Of a DNA stretch of 24,753 nucleotides, positions 7,708 through 14,572 are shown in pieces (position 1 is the stretch's first letter; each line of letters starts with the position of its first letter). Source of the stretch: an uncultured Collinsella sp. (GTDB lineage: Bacteria; Actinomycetota; Coriobacteriia; Coriobacteriales; Coriobacteriaceae); NCBI GenBank assembly GCA_958352845.1, contig CATWQC010000026.1, positions 1 to 24,753 on the forward strand, written 5' to 3'. The translations under genes were made by a program, and so were the position numbers. Under the pieces are notes generated by a model. It did no database searches. It worked only from the letters and a program-made list of their open reading frames with translations, and was not told the origin of the DNA.

Positions 7708-7774
7708 AGTTGCGGTGGAATATGGATTAAATAGGCGCCTTTAGTGGTCCAACAGTCCGTATTTCACCGCAACT
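7708..7774 (+). repeat. 67-nt palindromic element with a 19-bp G-U-tolerant stem
   Basis: Arms 7708-7726 and 7756-7774 pair over 19 positions. The two non-Watson-Crick positions are both G-U pairs in plus-strand RNA but would be mismatches in minus-strand RNA. The 29-nt loop contains the palindrome AGGCGCCT (7733-7740). It lies 28 nt past the phospholipase-like gene and about 135 nt before the MFS gene. No T-run follows, so it is not a standard terminator. It has the look of a dispersed intergenic repeat, but only one copy is in this window. Confidence 0.7.
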
Positions 7775-7908
7775 GCGTTGGGGATGCGGGTTTGCCTCAC
7801 CGCCCCGTATGGCCGCGTGCCCCTTTGCCGAATCCTTACCGGCGCTTCTGGACAATTGGGGTACGATGAACTAACTGCATATCGGGCGAATACGAAGGGG
7901 CCCTGTCC

Positions 7909-9159
7909 ATGAAATACACCAAGCTCGAGCGTAACTGGGTTATGTACGATGTGGGCAACTCGGCCCTCGTGCTGCTCAATACCTCGGTGGTGCCTATCTA
8001 CTTTAACGCCATCAATACCGGTGCTTCCTCGGCAGACCTCGTGGTCGCTTGGGGCAACGCGCAGACGATCGCCTCGCTGGTCATTGCCATGCTCATGCCC
8101 ATTCTGGGCGCGCTTGCCGATTACGCCGGCAACAAGATCAAGTTCTTCTTGGGCTTCTTCCTCACGGGCCTGGTTCTTTGCCTGGCGCAGGCTATCCCCA
8201 TGTCCGCCATGGCATTTTTGACCGTGTACGTGCTGTGTACCATCGGCCTTAACTCTTCTATGACGTTCTACGACGCCATGCTGCCCGACATTACCACCGA
8301 CGAGCGCATGGACGCCGTGTCCAGCTCGGGCTATGCCTGGGGCTACATTGGTTCCACCGTGCCGTTCATCATCTGTCTGGCGCTTATCATGGGTGGCCCC
8401 GCTCTTGGCGTCCCCACCATGCTGGCAACGCGTCTGTCGTTTGTCATCACCGGTGCCTGGTGGCTCATCTTTACCCTGCCGCTCATTCGCACCTATAAGC
8501 AAAAGTACGGTCGCGAGCGCGGTCCCGAGGACACCATCGGCCACATCGTGGGCGGCGTGTTCTCCGAGGTCGGACACACCATGCGCGAGATCGCCCACAA
8601 CAAGCCCGTGCTGGTCTACATGATCGCGTTCTTCTTCTACATCGATGGTGTCCATACGGTCATCTCCATGGCAACTAGCTACGGCTCGGCTTTGGGTATC
8701 GATTCGACCCAGCTGGTGCTGGCACTGCTCGTTACGCAGTTCGTCGCTTTCCCGTCCGCCATCATCTACGGCAAGCTCGCCGGCCGCGTGGGCACGCTCA
8801 ACATGATCATGGTGGCCGTCGCCGCCTACATGGGCATCGTGCTCTTTGCCGCGTTTTTCTTAAAGACCGCCTTTGAGTTTTGGGTGCTCGCCATTTTGGT
8901 CGGCTTGTTCCAAGGTGGCGTGCAGGCACTCAGCCGCAGCTATTTTGGCCGCATCATCCCCAAGGAAAAGTCCAACGAGTACTATGGCTTCTTTGATATC
9001 TTTGGCCGCTACGCAAGCGTGATGGGCACCTTCCTGGTGTCGGTCGTCACCTCGCTGACCGGTAACCCGTCGCTGGGTGTCCTTTCCATCGGCGTGCTGC
9101 TGGTGCTTGGCTTTGTGCTGTTGGTTCGTCTGTCCCGCACGGCTCAGGCGGTGGCGTAA
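7909..9159 (+). CDS. UMF1-type MFS transporter (Atg22-like)
   Basis: This 416-residue membrane protein has about twelve hydrophobic segments. The early MYDVGNSA motif (residues 12-19) is typical of the UMF1/Atg22-like family, and the MFS loop 2-3 motif appears as GALADYAGNKIK. FGRIIPKEKSNEYYGFFDIFGRYASVMG near the C-terminal half is another family hallmark. Members are thought to be effluxers of amino acids or other small molecules; the substrate here is unknown. The ribosome binding site GAAGGGG (7894-7900) is 8 nt before the ATG. Possible promoter boxes are TGGACA (7849-7854) and TAACTG (7872-7877), with low confidence. An intrinsic terminator follows at 9284. Confidence 0.85.
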   Translation: MKYTKLERNWVMYDVGNSALVLLNTSVVPIYFNAINTGASSADLVVAWGNAQTIASLVIAMLMPILGALADYAGNKIKFFLGFFLTGLVLCLAQAIPMSAMAFLTVYVLCTIGLNSSMTFYDAMLPDITTDERMDAVSSSGYAWGYIGSTVPFIICLALIMGGPALGVPTMLATRLSFVITGAWWLIFTLPLIRTYKQKYGRERGPEDTIGHIVGGVFSEVGHTMREIAHNKPVLVYMIAFFFYIDGVHTVISMATSYGSALGIDSTQLVLALLVTQFVAFPSAIIYGKLAGRVGTLNMIMVAVAAYMGIVLFAAFFLKTAFEFWVLAILVGLFQGGVQALSRSYFGRIIPKEKSNEYYGFFDIFGRYASVMGTFLVSVVTSLTGNPSLGVLSIGVLLVLGFVLLVRLSRTAQAVA

Positions 9160-9241
9160 GGCAACTGGGCTCAGTACGGCAATTGGGCCTATCTGCAGTA
9201 CTCTTTTGGAAGTAGCCGCATAAATCATTCTGACTTCCGAA
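9160..9241. repeat. Short direct and inverted repeats downstream of the MFS gene
   Basis: An 11-nt direct repeat with one mismatch (9160-9170 GGCAACTGGGC and 9178-9188 GGCAATTGGGC) starts right after the stop codon. CAGTAC is also repeated (9172-9177 and 9196-9201). A 9-bp inverted repeat with one T-G pair, TTTGGAAGT/ACTTCCGAA (9205-9213/9233-9241), follows. Function is unknown. Confidence 0.4.
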
Positions 9242-9261
9242 CAATGTTTAGCCCAAGTGGG

Positions 9262-9267
9262 TATGAT
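9262..9267 (+). promoter_or_regulatory. Possible -10 box (TATGAT) for the glycosyltransferase-kinase-regulator operon
   Basis: TATGAT is a good -10 match, 74 nt before the glycosyltransferase ATG, but no clear -35 precedes it. The terminator-like hairpin at 9284 would lie within the first transcribed bases. Confidence 0.35.
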
Positions 9268-9283
9268 GGAAACAGCTAGGTCG

Positions 9284-9319
9284 CGGGGCGTCGCCTGTGT
9301 TTGGCGGCGCCCCGTTTTT
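9284..9319 (+). terminator. Strong intrinsic terminator
   Basis: CGGGGCGTCGCC (9284-9295) pairs with GGCGGCGCCCCG (9303-9314), with one U-G pair and a 7-nt loop, followed by TTTTT (9315-9319). It can end the MFS transcript. It is only 8 nt upstream of the next ribosome binding site (9327), so it may also act as a leader hairpin for the glycosyltransferase operon. Confidence 0.85.
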
Positions 9320-9341
9320 GTGTTGCAAGGAGGGCAAAGGT

Positions 9342-10529
9342 ATGAACGCCACGGTTGTGATCCCAACATATTGGGCGGGCGATGATACCCAAGCAAACGC
9401 TCCCGGCACCTACGATCACTCGACGTCGCTCAATGCCGCCAACCCGGAACTCGATCGTTGCCTGACTTCGCTCGAACAGGTGCGCGACATTCCGCGCATC
9501 ATTCTCTTGGTGGTCTGTCCGGTTTCTGCCACGTCCGACGTATCCCGTCGCGTGCACGAAATCGTTAATGCGCATCCCACACTTAAGGTCACCATCGTTA
9601 CCAATACTCAGGCTTCGCGTGTTGCCGACCGCGTGGCGCAGATTGCGCCCAAAGGCTCGGGCGAGTGCGTGAGCCTGCGCGGCTACGGCGCCATTCGCAA
9701 CATGGGTCTTGCCTGCGCGGCGGTGCTGGGGCACGACGCGGTTGTGTTTTTGGATGACGACGAGACCGTCATCGATGCCGACTTTATGAAGCGTGCGGCC
9801 TATGCGCTGGGCCAACAGACGCGTCAGGGCCTGCCGATTTTAGTCAAGAGCGGATACTTTTACGATCGCGACGGGTCGCCGCTGGCTCCCACGGACAAAG
9901 CGGGCATTTGCCATCGCTGGTGGACCAAGCGTATCGAGTTCAATCGCTGGATGAAAAAGGCGCTCTCGGGCACTCGCATCTCGCGCTCCAATTACGTGTG
10001 CGGCGGCCTGATGGCCCTCCACGCCCGCGCCTTTACGCGCGTGGCCTTCGACCCGTTTATCACCCGCGGCGAGGATCTGGACTACCTGTTTAACATGCGC
10101 ATGTTCGGCTATGACGTGTGGTTCGATAACGAGTGGACCGTGCGCCACCTGCCGCCCGAGTCCGAGAAGCGCTCGCCGCGCTTTATGCAGGACGTGTACC
10201 GTTGGTACTACGAGCGGGCCAAGCTGACGTTCGCTGCGCACCAAAAGGAGCTCATTCCGGTTACGGCCGCATCACTCATGCCCTATCCGGGTCCGTGGAT
10301 CTCGCGCGAGCTCGACGACCGCGTGCGCAAGACCGCCATGGTTCGCAGCATGTTTACCCGCGAGCACGAGGGGTATCTGCGCATCTGGCGTCACGGTATT
10401 GACGAGGCCAAGACCTATGCCCGCCAAAACGCCGCAAGCTACCTGCGTTTTCAGAGTTTCTGGCCCAAGATCATGGACGAACTTTGGCGCGACGCACAAC
10501 TGATTAGCATCCTGAAGGGGGCTGAATGA
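9342..10529 (+). CDS. GT-A fold (family 2-like) glycosyltransferase
   Basis: This 395-residue protein opens with a nucleotide-sugar fold (TVVIPTYWAG, residues 4-13), has an acidic metal-binding motif DDD at 138-140 in VFLDDDETVIDADF, and an acceptor/base motif RGEDLDYL (242-249), all typical of inverting GT-A enzymes. I see no membrane helix, so it is probably cytoplasmic or peripheral, building a surface glycan or modifying a metabolite; donor and acceptor are unknown. AAGGAGG (9327-9333) is 8 nt before the ATG at 9342, which rules out the upstream TTG-type start. The stop overlaps the start of the second kinase gene (ATGA), so translation of the two is likely coupled. Confidence 0.8.
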   Translation: MNATVVIPTYWAGDDTQANAPGTYDHSTSLNAANPELDRCLTSLEQVRDIPRIILLVVCPVSATSDVSRRVHEIVNAHPTLKVTIVTNTQASRVADRVAQIAPKGSGECVSLRGYGAIRNMGLACAAVLGHDAVVFLDDDETVIDADFMKRAAYALGQQTRQGLPILVKSGYFYDRDGSPLAPTDKAGICHRWWTKRIEFNRWMKKALSGTRISRSNYVCGGLMALHARAFTRVAFDPFITRGEDLDYLFNMRMFGYDVWFDNEWTVRHLPPESEKRSPRFMQDVYRWYYERAKLTFAAHQKELIPVTAASLMPYPGPWISRELDDRVRKTAMVRSMFTREHEGYLRIWRHGIDEAKTYARQNAASYLRFQSFWPKIMDELWRDAQLISILKGAE

Positions 10530-11869
10530 TCGACCGCCGCGCCCAGCGCGATAATTCAATTTCAATCTTTCGCATCATCGCCGTTGTCTGCGCCGTTTGC
10601 GTGTTGGCGTACTTTATCTTTGCCCTGGCGACTGGCATTGAGCCGATTGCCACGGTGATCGCCTGTGCGTTGCTGTGTATCTTCCTGTGCATCTTTATCT
10701 ATTTGACGCTCAATCCCGATTCGGTACGCTCCCAGTACACCGAGGAGACACTCTCGGTTGCCTCGGCCATGCTCGAGGACATTAAGGGCGGTCTGACGCA
10801 GGAATCGGCGCTTTTGGTGTGCCGGCGTATCCTGCCCGAGACACGTGCCATGACCGTTGCCATCACCGATGAGAGCAACGTGCTGGCCTGCGCGGGCGAG
10901 TTCGAGGAAAAGCTGCTGCCCGATTCGCCCATCCACACGCTTGCCACGCGCTACGTCATTGAGCACGGCATCGTGCAGTCGTTCAACCGCGTGGTGGACG
11001 TGGTGGGTTCGGATGGCTCGCACAACCATGTTCCCGCCGGTATCATCGCGCCCATCAAGGTGGGCGACCGCACCGTCGGCACGCTCAAGTTCTACTACAA
11101 GACCCCGCGTGCCGTCGACCGTACCCAGTATGCGCTCGCCTCGGGTTTTGCCGAGATCCTGTCCACGCAGCTCGCCATCCACGAGCTCGAGGTGCAAAAG
11201 GAACTCACGGCCCGTGCCGAGGTGCGTGCCCTGCAGGCGCAGATCAATCCGCACTTTCTGTTTAACACGCTCAACACCATCGCGTCGTTTACGCGTACCG
11301 ACCCGCTGCGTGCCCGCGAGCTGCTGCGCGAGTTCTCCTCGTTCTATCGCGCCACGCTCGACAACTCGGGGTCGCTTATCCCGGTCTCGCGCGAGGTTGC
11401 CCAGACCAAGCGCTACCTGACGTTTGAGAAGGCGCGCTTTGGCGAGGACCGCGTACTGGCGACCTTCGATGTCTCCGAGGATGTCGAGGACACGTTGGTC
11501 CCGGCCTTTGTAATCCAGCCCATTGTCGAGAACGCCGTGCGGCATGGCATGGGCGATGGCGATGCCCTGCAGATCGATGTGACCGTCCATCAAGACGGCG
11601 ACGACGCAATCCTGATTGCCGTGGCCGACAACGGCGTGGGCATGGACGAGGGCACCGCCGCCAGGCTGTTTGATGAGCGCTCCGCCCGCCCCGATGCCAG
11701 TTCCCCGCAAGGCGGCGGCGCCGGCGTGGCCATGCACAATATTTCTGAGCGCATCCATCGCTTTTATGGACCGCACTCTTATACGCGCGTCGAATCGGCG
11801 CCGGGCAAGGGCACCAAAGTGCTCCTGCATCTTGATTTGTCAGAGAGCATCTTTGACATTCAAGAGTAA
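10526..11869 (+). CDS. LytS/YehU-type sensor histidine kinase (second paralogue)
   Basis: This 447-residue protein has two membrane helices (about 13-36 and 40-61) with almost no external loop, a GAF-like region (about 75-215), phospho-acceptor His243 in NPHFLFN, N-box Asn336 in VENAVRH, DNGVG (368-372) and a glycine-rich GGGAGVAMHN (396-405). The architecture and local motifs (LASGFA, STQLA, ELTAR, PHFLFNT) match the first kinase closely, so the two are paralogues. The ATG overlaps the glycosyltransferase stop by 4 nt and is preceded by AAGGGGG (10515-10521). Its tight coupling to a glycosyltransferase differs from the first system, suggesting a different signal or output. The partner regulator starts 72 nt downstream. 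Confidence 0.88.
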   Translation: MIDRRAQRDNSISIFRIIAVVCAVCVLAYFIFALATGIEPIATVIACALLCIFLCIFIYLTLNPDSVRSQYTEETLSVASAMLEDIKGGLTQESALLVCRRILPETRAMTVAITDESNVLACAGEFEEKLLPDSPIHTLATRYVIEHGIVQSFNRVVDVVGSDGSHNHVPAGIIAPIKVGDRTVGTLKFYYKTPRAVDRTQYALASGFAEILSTQLAIHELEVQKELTARAEVRALQAQINPHFLFNTLNTIASFTRTDPLRARELLREFSSFYRATLDNSGSLIPVSREVAQTKRYLTFEKARFGEDRVLATFDVSEDVEDTLVPAFVIQPIVENAVRHGMGDGDALQIDVTVHQDGDDAILIAVADNGVGMDEGTAARLFDERSARPDASSPQGGGAGVAMHNISERIHRFYGPHSYTRVESAPGKGTKVLLHLDLSESIFDIQE

Positions 11870-11881
11870 AATAAAAGGCTA

Positions 11882-11910
11882 TGGGCTCAACGCCAAGCGG
11901 CGGATGCCCA
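11882..11910 (+). promoter_or_regulatory. Intercistronic hairpin between second kinase and regulator
   Basis: An outer stem TGGGC/GCCCA (11882-11886/11906-11910) and an inner stem CGCC/GGCG (11891-11894/11899-11902, loop AAGC) fill the 72-nt gap. No U-tract follows. It may modulate the kinase-to-regulator ratio. Confidence 0.4.
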
Positions 11911-11941
11911 GCGTAGTTTGTTGACGAAAGGTTTAATCCCT

Positions 11942-12658
11942 ATGCTGCGTGCGATGATTGTGGATGATGAGGCCCCGGCCCGTTCGGAACTTCGCTTCTT
12001 GCTCGAGCAGACGGGCAAGATCGGCACGATCACTGAGGCGTCGAGCGTCCGCTCCGCCATTGAGATGTTGATGGAGAGCCGCGTCGATGTCGTATTTCTC
12101 GATATCTCGATGCCCGGCGCTTCTGGTCTGCAGCTTGCCGAGGCACTGCATAAGCTTAAGAATCCGCCGGCGATTGTGTTTGTGACCGCGTATAGCGATC
12201 ATGCCGTCGAGGCGTTCGACGTAGATGCCGTCGATTACCTAATGAAGCCGGTTGAGGAGGCACGCCTGGATCGCGCGATCGAGAAGGTCATGCAGCACGC
12301 CAAGCCCGTCACGGACAGCAAAGCCACCATCGAGCGCATTCCGGTGGAAAAGGGCGGCCGTAAGGTCCTCATTCCCGTGGATGACATTCGCTTCATCATG
12401 GCCAAGGACGATTACTCCTGTATCTATACCGTCGATGATCGTTTTCTATCGACGACTTCGTTGGCGCAGTTCGAGGCCAAGCTTTGCGACTTTGGCTTCT
12501 TTCGCGTCCATCGTCGCTATATCGTCAACTTGGCGTGCGTCACGGATGTCGAGACGGTGCCCTCGGGCGCTATCCAACTGGGCATTACGGGCGTCGACGA
12601 ACGCGTGCCGGTTTCGCGCCGCCGCGTCGTGCCGCTCAAGAAGGCTCTGAGTCTCTAG
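11942..12658 (+). CDS. LytTR-family response regulator (second paralogue)
   Basis: This 238-residue protein has a receiver domain with Asp8/Asp9, phospho-acceptor Asp54 in FLDISMPG, Thr82 and Lys102 in LMKP, then a LytTR DNA-binding domain (about 130-236) with FFRVHRRYIVN at 186-196. It parallels the first regulator along its whole length. The ATG at 11942 is chosen over an upstream TTG because the receiver domain begins right after it; the ribosome binding site GAAAGG (11926-11931) is rather distant (10 nt), so translation may be modest or depend on the intercistronic hairpin. The gene ends in a terminator-like region at 12665. Confidence 0.88.
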   Translation: MLRAMIVDDEAPARSELRFLLEQTGKIGTITEASSVRSAIEMLMESRVDVVFLDISMPGASGLQLAEALHKLKNPPAIVFVTAYSDHAVEAFDVDAVDYLMKPVEEARLDRAIEKVMQHAKPVTDSKATIERIPVEKGGRKVLIPVDDIRFIMAKDDYSCIYTVDDRFLSTTSLAQFEAKLCDFGFFRVHRRYIVNLACVTDVETVPSGAIQLGITGVDERVPVSRRRVVPLKKALSL

Positions 12659-12664
12659 CACACT

Positions 12665-12714
12665 GGCCCCGCAGCCCTGTAGACCCATCGTCTGCGGAGC
12701 CGTGGGGCTTTTTT
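12665..12714 (+). terminator. Probable intrinsic terminator of the glycosyltransferase-kinase-regulator operon
   Basis: GCCCC (12666-12670) can pair with GGGGC (12704-12708) just before TTTTTT (12709-12714). A competing stem, GGCCCCGCAG/CTGCGGAGCC (12665-12674/12692-12701, one mismatch), uses the same region. The T-run supports termination, but the exact fold is ambiguous. Confidence 0.6.
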
Positions 12715-12752
12715 GTATGTATCTGCCGAATCGTTTTTTGCGGAAGGATCCC

Positions 12753-13220
12753 ATGAACAGCGCAAGCGCCAAGCGCATCGACATCATCTCGGACACCCAC
12801 GGCTATTTATCGCCTGCGCTCTTGGATGAGCTTGAGGGCGCAGATCTGATTATCCACGCCGGCGACCTCACGTCAGAGATGGACTACGAGCACCTATGCA
12901 CCATCGCCCCCGTGCGGGCCGTACTGGGCAACAACGATTACTACCGCGACTACGGCCCCGATGTAGACCGTCTTGCGCTCTTTACCTACGAAGGCCTCAA
13001 ATTCGCCGTAGCCCACTACCGCGAAGATCTTCCGGTGGGATCCGTAGACGTAGCCATCAACGGCCATACCCACGTAACCAAAGAAGCCCAAGTGGGCCGT
13101 TGCTTAGTCCTCAACCCGGGCAGCGCCAGCTACCCCAGAGGCACCCGAGGCCCCACCATGGCCAGAATGCTAGTAAAAGACGGCAAGATCCTAAGCACTA
13201 AGTTTATTGACTTGGACTAA
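12753..13220 (+). CDS. MJ0936/YfcE-type metallophosphoesterase
   Basis: This 155-residue protein contains the complete calcineurin-like phosphoesterase ligand set: DTHG near residue 14, HAGDL (37-41), LGNND (58-62), VAHYRE and NGHTHV. It is the short, single-domain type that hydrolyses phosphodiesters using two divalent metals; the physiological substrate is not known for most members. The ATG at 12753 follows GGAAGGAT by about 5 nt; a more upstream start at 12702 would lie inside the preceding terminator. A strong intrinsic terminator follows immediately, so this is probably a single-gene unit. Confidence 0.85.
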   Translation: MNSASAKRIDIISDTHGYLSPALLDELEGADLIIHAGDLTSEMDYEHLCTIAPVRAVLGNNDYYRDYGPDVDRLALFTYEGLKFAVAHYREDLPVGSVDVAINGHTHVTKEAQVGRCLVLNPGSASYPRGTRGPTMARMLVKDGKILSTKFIDLD

Positions 13221-13227
13221 CCGCAAC

Positions 13228-13265
13228 AAAAACGGGGGATGCAGATGCGTCCCTCGTTTTTCTTT
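13228..13265 (+). terminator. Intrinsic terminator after the metallophosphoesterase gene
   Basis: AACGGGGGATGC (13231-13242) pairs with GCGTCCCTCGTT (13247-13258), with two wobble pairs and an AGAT loop, followed by a T-run to 13265. The flanking A-run makes it potentially bidirectional. Confidence 0.85.
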
Positions 13266-13320
13266 AAGCCAAAGGCAGAGCTTCAACAAAAACAATCAGA
13301 CCAACCCCGCCGAGGAGCAC

Positions 13321-13351
13321 GCGGGCTAGCCGCGCAGCGGCGCACGCCCGC
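13321..13351. repeat. Nested GC-rich hairpin
   Basis: GCGGGC/GCCCGC (13321-13326/13346-13351) encloses GCCGC/GCGGC (13329-13333/13337-13341) with a 3-nt loop. It stands between the metallophosphoesterase terminator and the large inverted repeat. No T-run follows. The stretch 13266-13377 contains no gene that I can support. Confidence 0.5.
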
Positions 13352-13377
13352 AAAACTGGTTGAATAATGTGACGGCA

Positions 13378-13520
13378 GGGAGGGCTTCCGGGGCTGAGGG
13401 CGGGGGTTAAGTTTGTCGCGAGTTCCGCACGCAAAGGAAAGCACTTAATGTGCTTTCCGTCTTGCGCAGGACTGTAGAGCAGCAAACTTAACCCCCGCCC
13501 TCAGCCCCGGAAGCCCTCCC
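13378..13520. repeat. 143-nt giant inverted repeat with perfect 38-bp arms
   Basis: Arms 13378-13415 and 13483-13520 are perfect inverted copies of 38 nt, GC-rich with G-runs ending in TTAAGTTTG. The 67-nt interior folds further: a 9-bp perfect stem GGAAAGCAC/GTGCTTTCC (13436-13444/13450-13458, loop TTAAT), joined to the outer arms by an imperfect helix (about 13422-13434 with 13462-13472). The whole segment can thus form one long hairpin or DNA cruciform. It lies just before the A/T-tracts and promoter of tRNA-Asp. No protein-coding gene is supported in it. Confidence 0.85.
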
Positions 13521-13552
13521 GGATGGCCCCAAAAAATTTTTCAAAAAAGTTG

Positions 13553-13582
13553 TTGCGCGCCAGACAGACTTCTGTGTATACT
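13553..13582 (+). promoter_or_regulatory. Promoter of tRNA-Asp
   Basis: TTGCGC (13553-13558), an 18-nt spacer and TATACT (13577-13582), 46 nt before the tRNA. A- and T-tracts at 13531-13549 upstream resemble an UP element, fitting a strong stable-RNA promoter. Confidence 0.65.
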
Positions 13583-13628
13583 AATCCCCGCAGCGCACGC
13601 GAGCGGAAACAAACGCGAACGTCTGCCT

Positions 13629-13706
<78 letters not shown>

Positions 13707-13710
13707 ACGC

Positions 13711-13742
13711 AATTAAAGCCACGTCTTCGGACGTGGCTTTTT
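13711..13742 (+). terminator. Intrinsic terminator of tRNA-Asp
   Basis: GCCACGTC and GACGTGGC pair around a UUCG tetraloop (13718-13737) and are followed by TTTTT (13738-13742). Flanking ACGCAA and TTGCGT can extend the stem. Confidence 0.92.
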
Positions 13743-14065
13743 GCGTTTGATGCACTTTGTTTCGATAGAACGATCGCCCTGGTGCATCTTCGCCCAGAAT
13801 CCCCGCGCCTTCGGGAACGCAAGTAAAATCTAATAAGTATATCTGTCTGAACAACAGCTTTGTTGCGCAACACCTGTTCAACGAGACAGGGGGTTAGGTT
13901 ATACTAAATTGCACTGTGCGCCGAATCTGATGCATTTCGCTCCAAGCGCGGCACTCAGTGGATATCCGATTTACCATTTGGATGTCCTGGCGGTCATTTA
14001 GCGTCTCGACACAAGCTCGGCCCCGGAGCTCGTTCGAGCTGTTCGTATTCCTTGAAAGGGGAAAA
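13743..14065 (+). promoter_or_regulatory. Rrf2 gene promoter and long leader
   Basis: No gene is seen in these 323 bases. A promoter TTCAAC (13877-13882), 17 nt, TATACT (13900-13905) is plausible and predicts a leader of about 150 nt. Upstream of it lies a 12-bp perfect palindrome TGTTGCGCAACA (13861-13872), flanked by TGAACA (13848-13853) and TGTTCA (13875-13880), a candidate operator that touches the -35. The leader holds two similar 8-mers, GGATATCC and GGATGTCC (13960s-13980s), and an AGCTCG-TT-CGAGCT hairpin shortly before the ribosome binding site GAAAGGGG. Autoregulation by the Rrf2 protein is inferred, not shown. Confidence 0.45.
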
Positions 14066-14551
14066 ATGGACATATCGAGGAAGACTGATTACGCCCTTCG
14101 TATGCTGGCGATGCTTGCCGAGGATCCGGAGCGTTTGCTTTCTGTTCGCACCGCTGCCGAAGAGGTCAATGCCCCGTATTCGTTTGCCCGCTCGATTCAG
14201 CACGGTTTGGTCCAGGCCGGTATTGTGGAGAGCCTGCGTGGCGTCCACGGCGGCATGCGTCTCAAGGTCAGTCCGGACGACGTCACTATCCGCCAGGTCG
14301 TCGAGGCCGTTCAGGGTCCTATGGTTATGAACGATTGCACCGCGCCCGATGGTGACTGTGCGCGCATGGGCGCGTGCTGCTATCATCCCCTGTGGGCCGG
14401 AGCCCAGGCGTTGATGCGCGACTACCTCGATTCCGTTTCGCTCGGCGACATCGTCGCTCACCGCCAGTTCCCGGCCGTCGATCCCAAGTTCGCCGACCGC
14501 GAAGCGTTTCCCGAGTACGCCACCTGCGCGTGCGCTTACCGGGAGGAATAG
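14066..14551 (+). CDS. Rrf2-family transcriptional regulator with cysteine cluster
   Basis: This 161-residue protein has an N-terminal winged helix of Rrf2 type (KTDYALRMLAMLAE at the start, then the recognition region ending in RGVHGGMRL, 58-66) and a central cysteine group: Cys91, Cys98, Cys104 and Cys105 (C-x6-C-x5-C-C). IscR and NsrR use a three-cysteine motif here to bind an iron-sulfur cluster, so this regulator may respond to iron, oxygen, nitric oxide or redox stress. Two further Cys (154, 156) lie near the C-terminus. The ATG at 14066 follows GAAAGGGG. The gene is 21 nt upstream of the MutY-like gene and near rubrerythrin, supporting a redox-repair role. Confidence 0.87.
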   Translation: MDISRKTDYALRMLAMLAEDPERLLSVRTAAEEVNAPYSFARSIQHGLVQAGIVESLRGVHGGMRLKVSPDDVTIRQVVEAVQGPMVMNDCTAPDGDCARMGACCYHPLWAGAQALMRDYLDSVSLGDIVAHRQFPAVDPKFADREAFPEYATCACAYREE

Positions 14552-14572
14552 CGCCGCATAAGGAGCATAGCC

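Noticed and set aside
13264..13485. 73-residue minus-strand frame in the gap before tRNA-Asp
   Set aside because: Runs through the inverted repeat and nested hairpin; no ribosome binding site or domain, and its content is set by the repeat sequence.
13378..13520. Interpretation of the giant inverted repeat as an insertion sequence
   Set aside because: No transposase gene between the arms, and no target-site duplication is evident at its edges.
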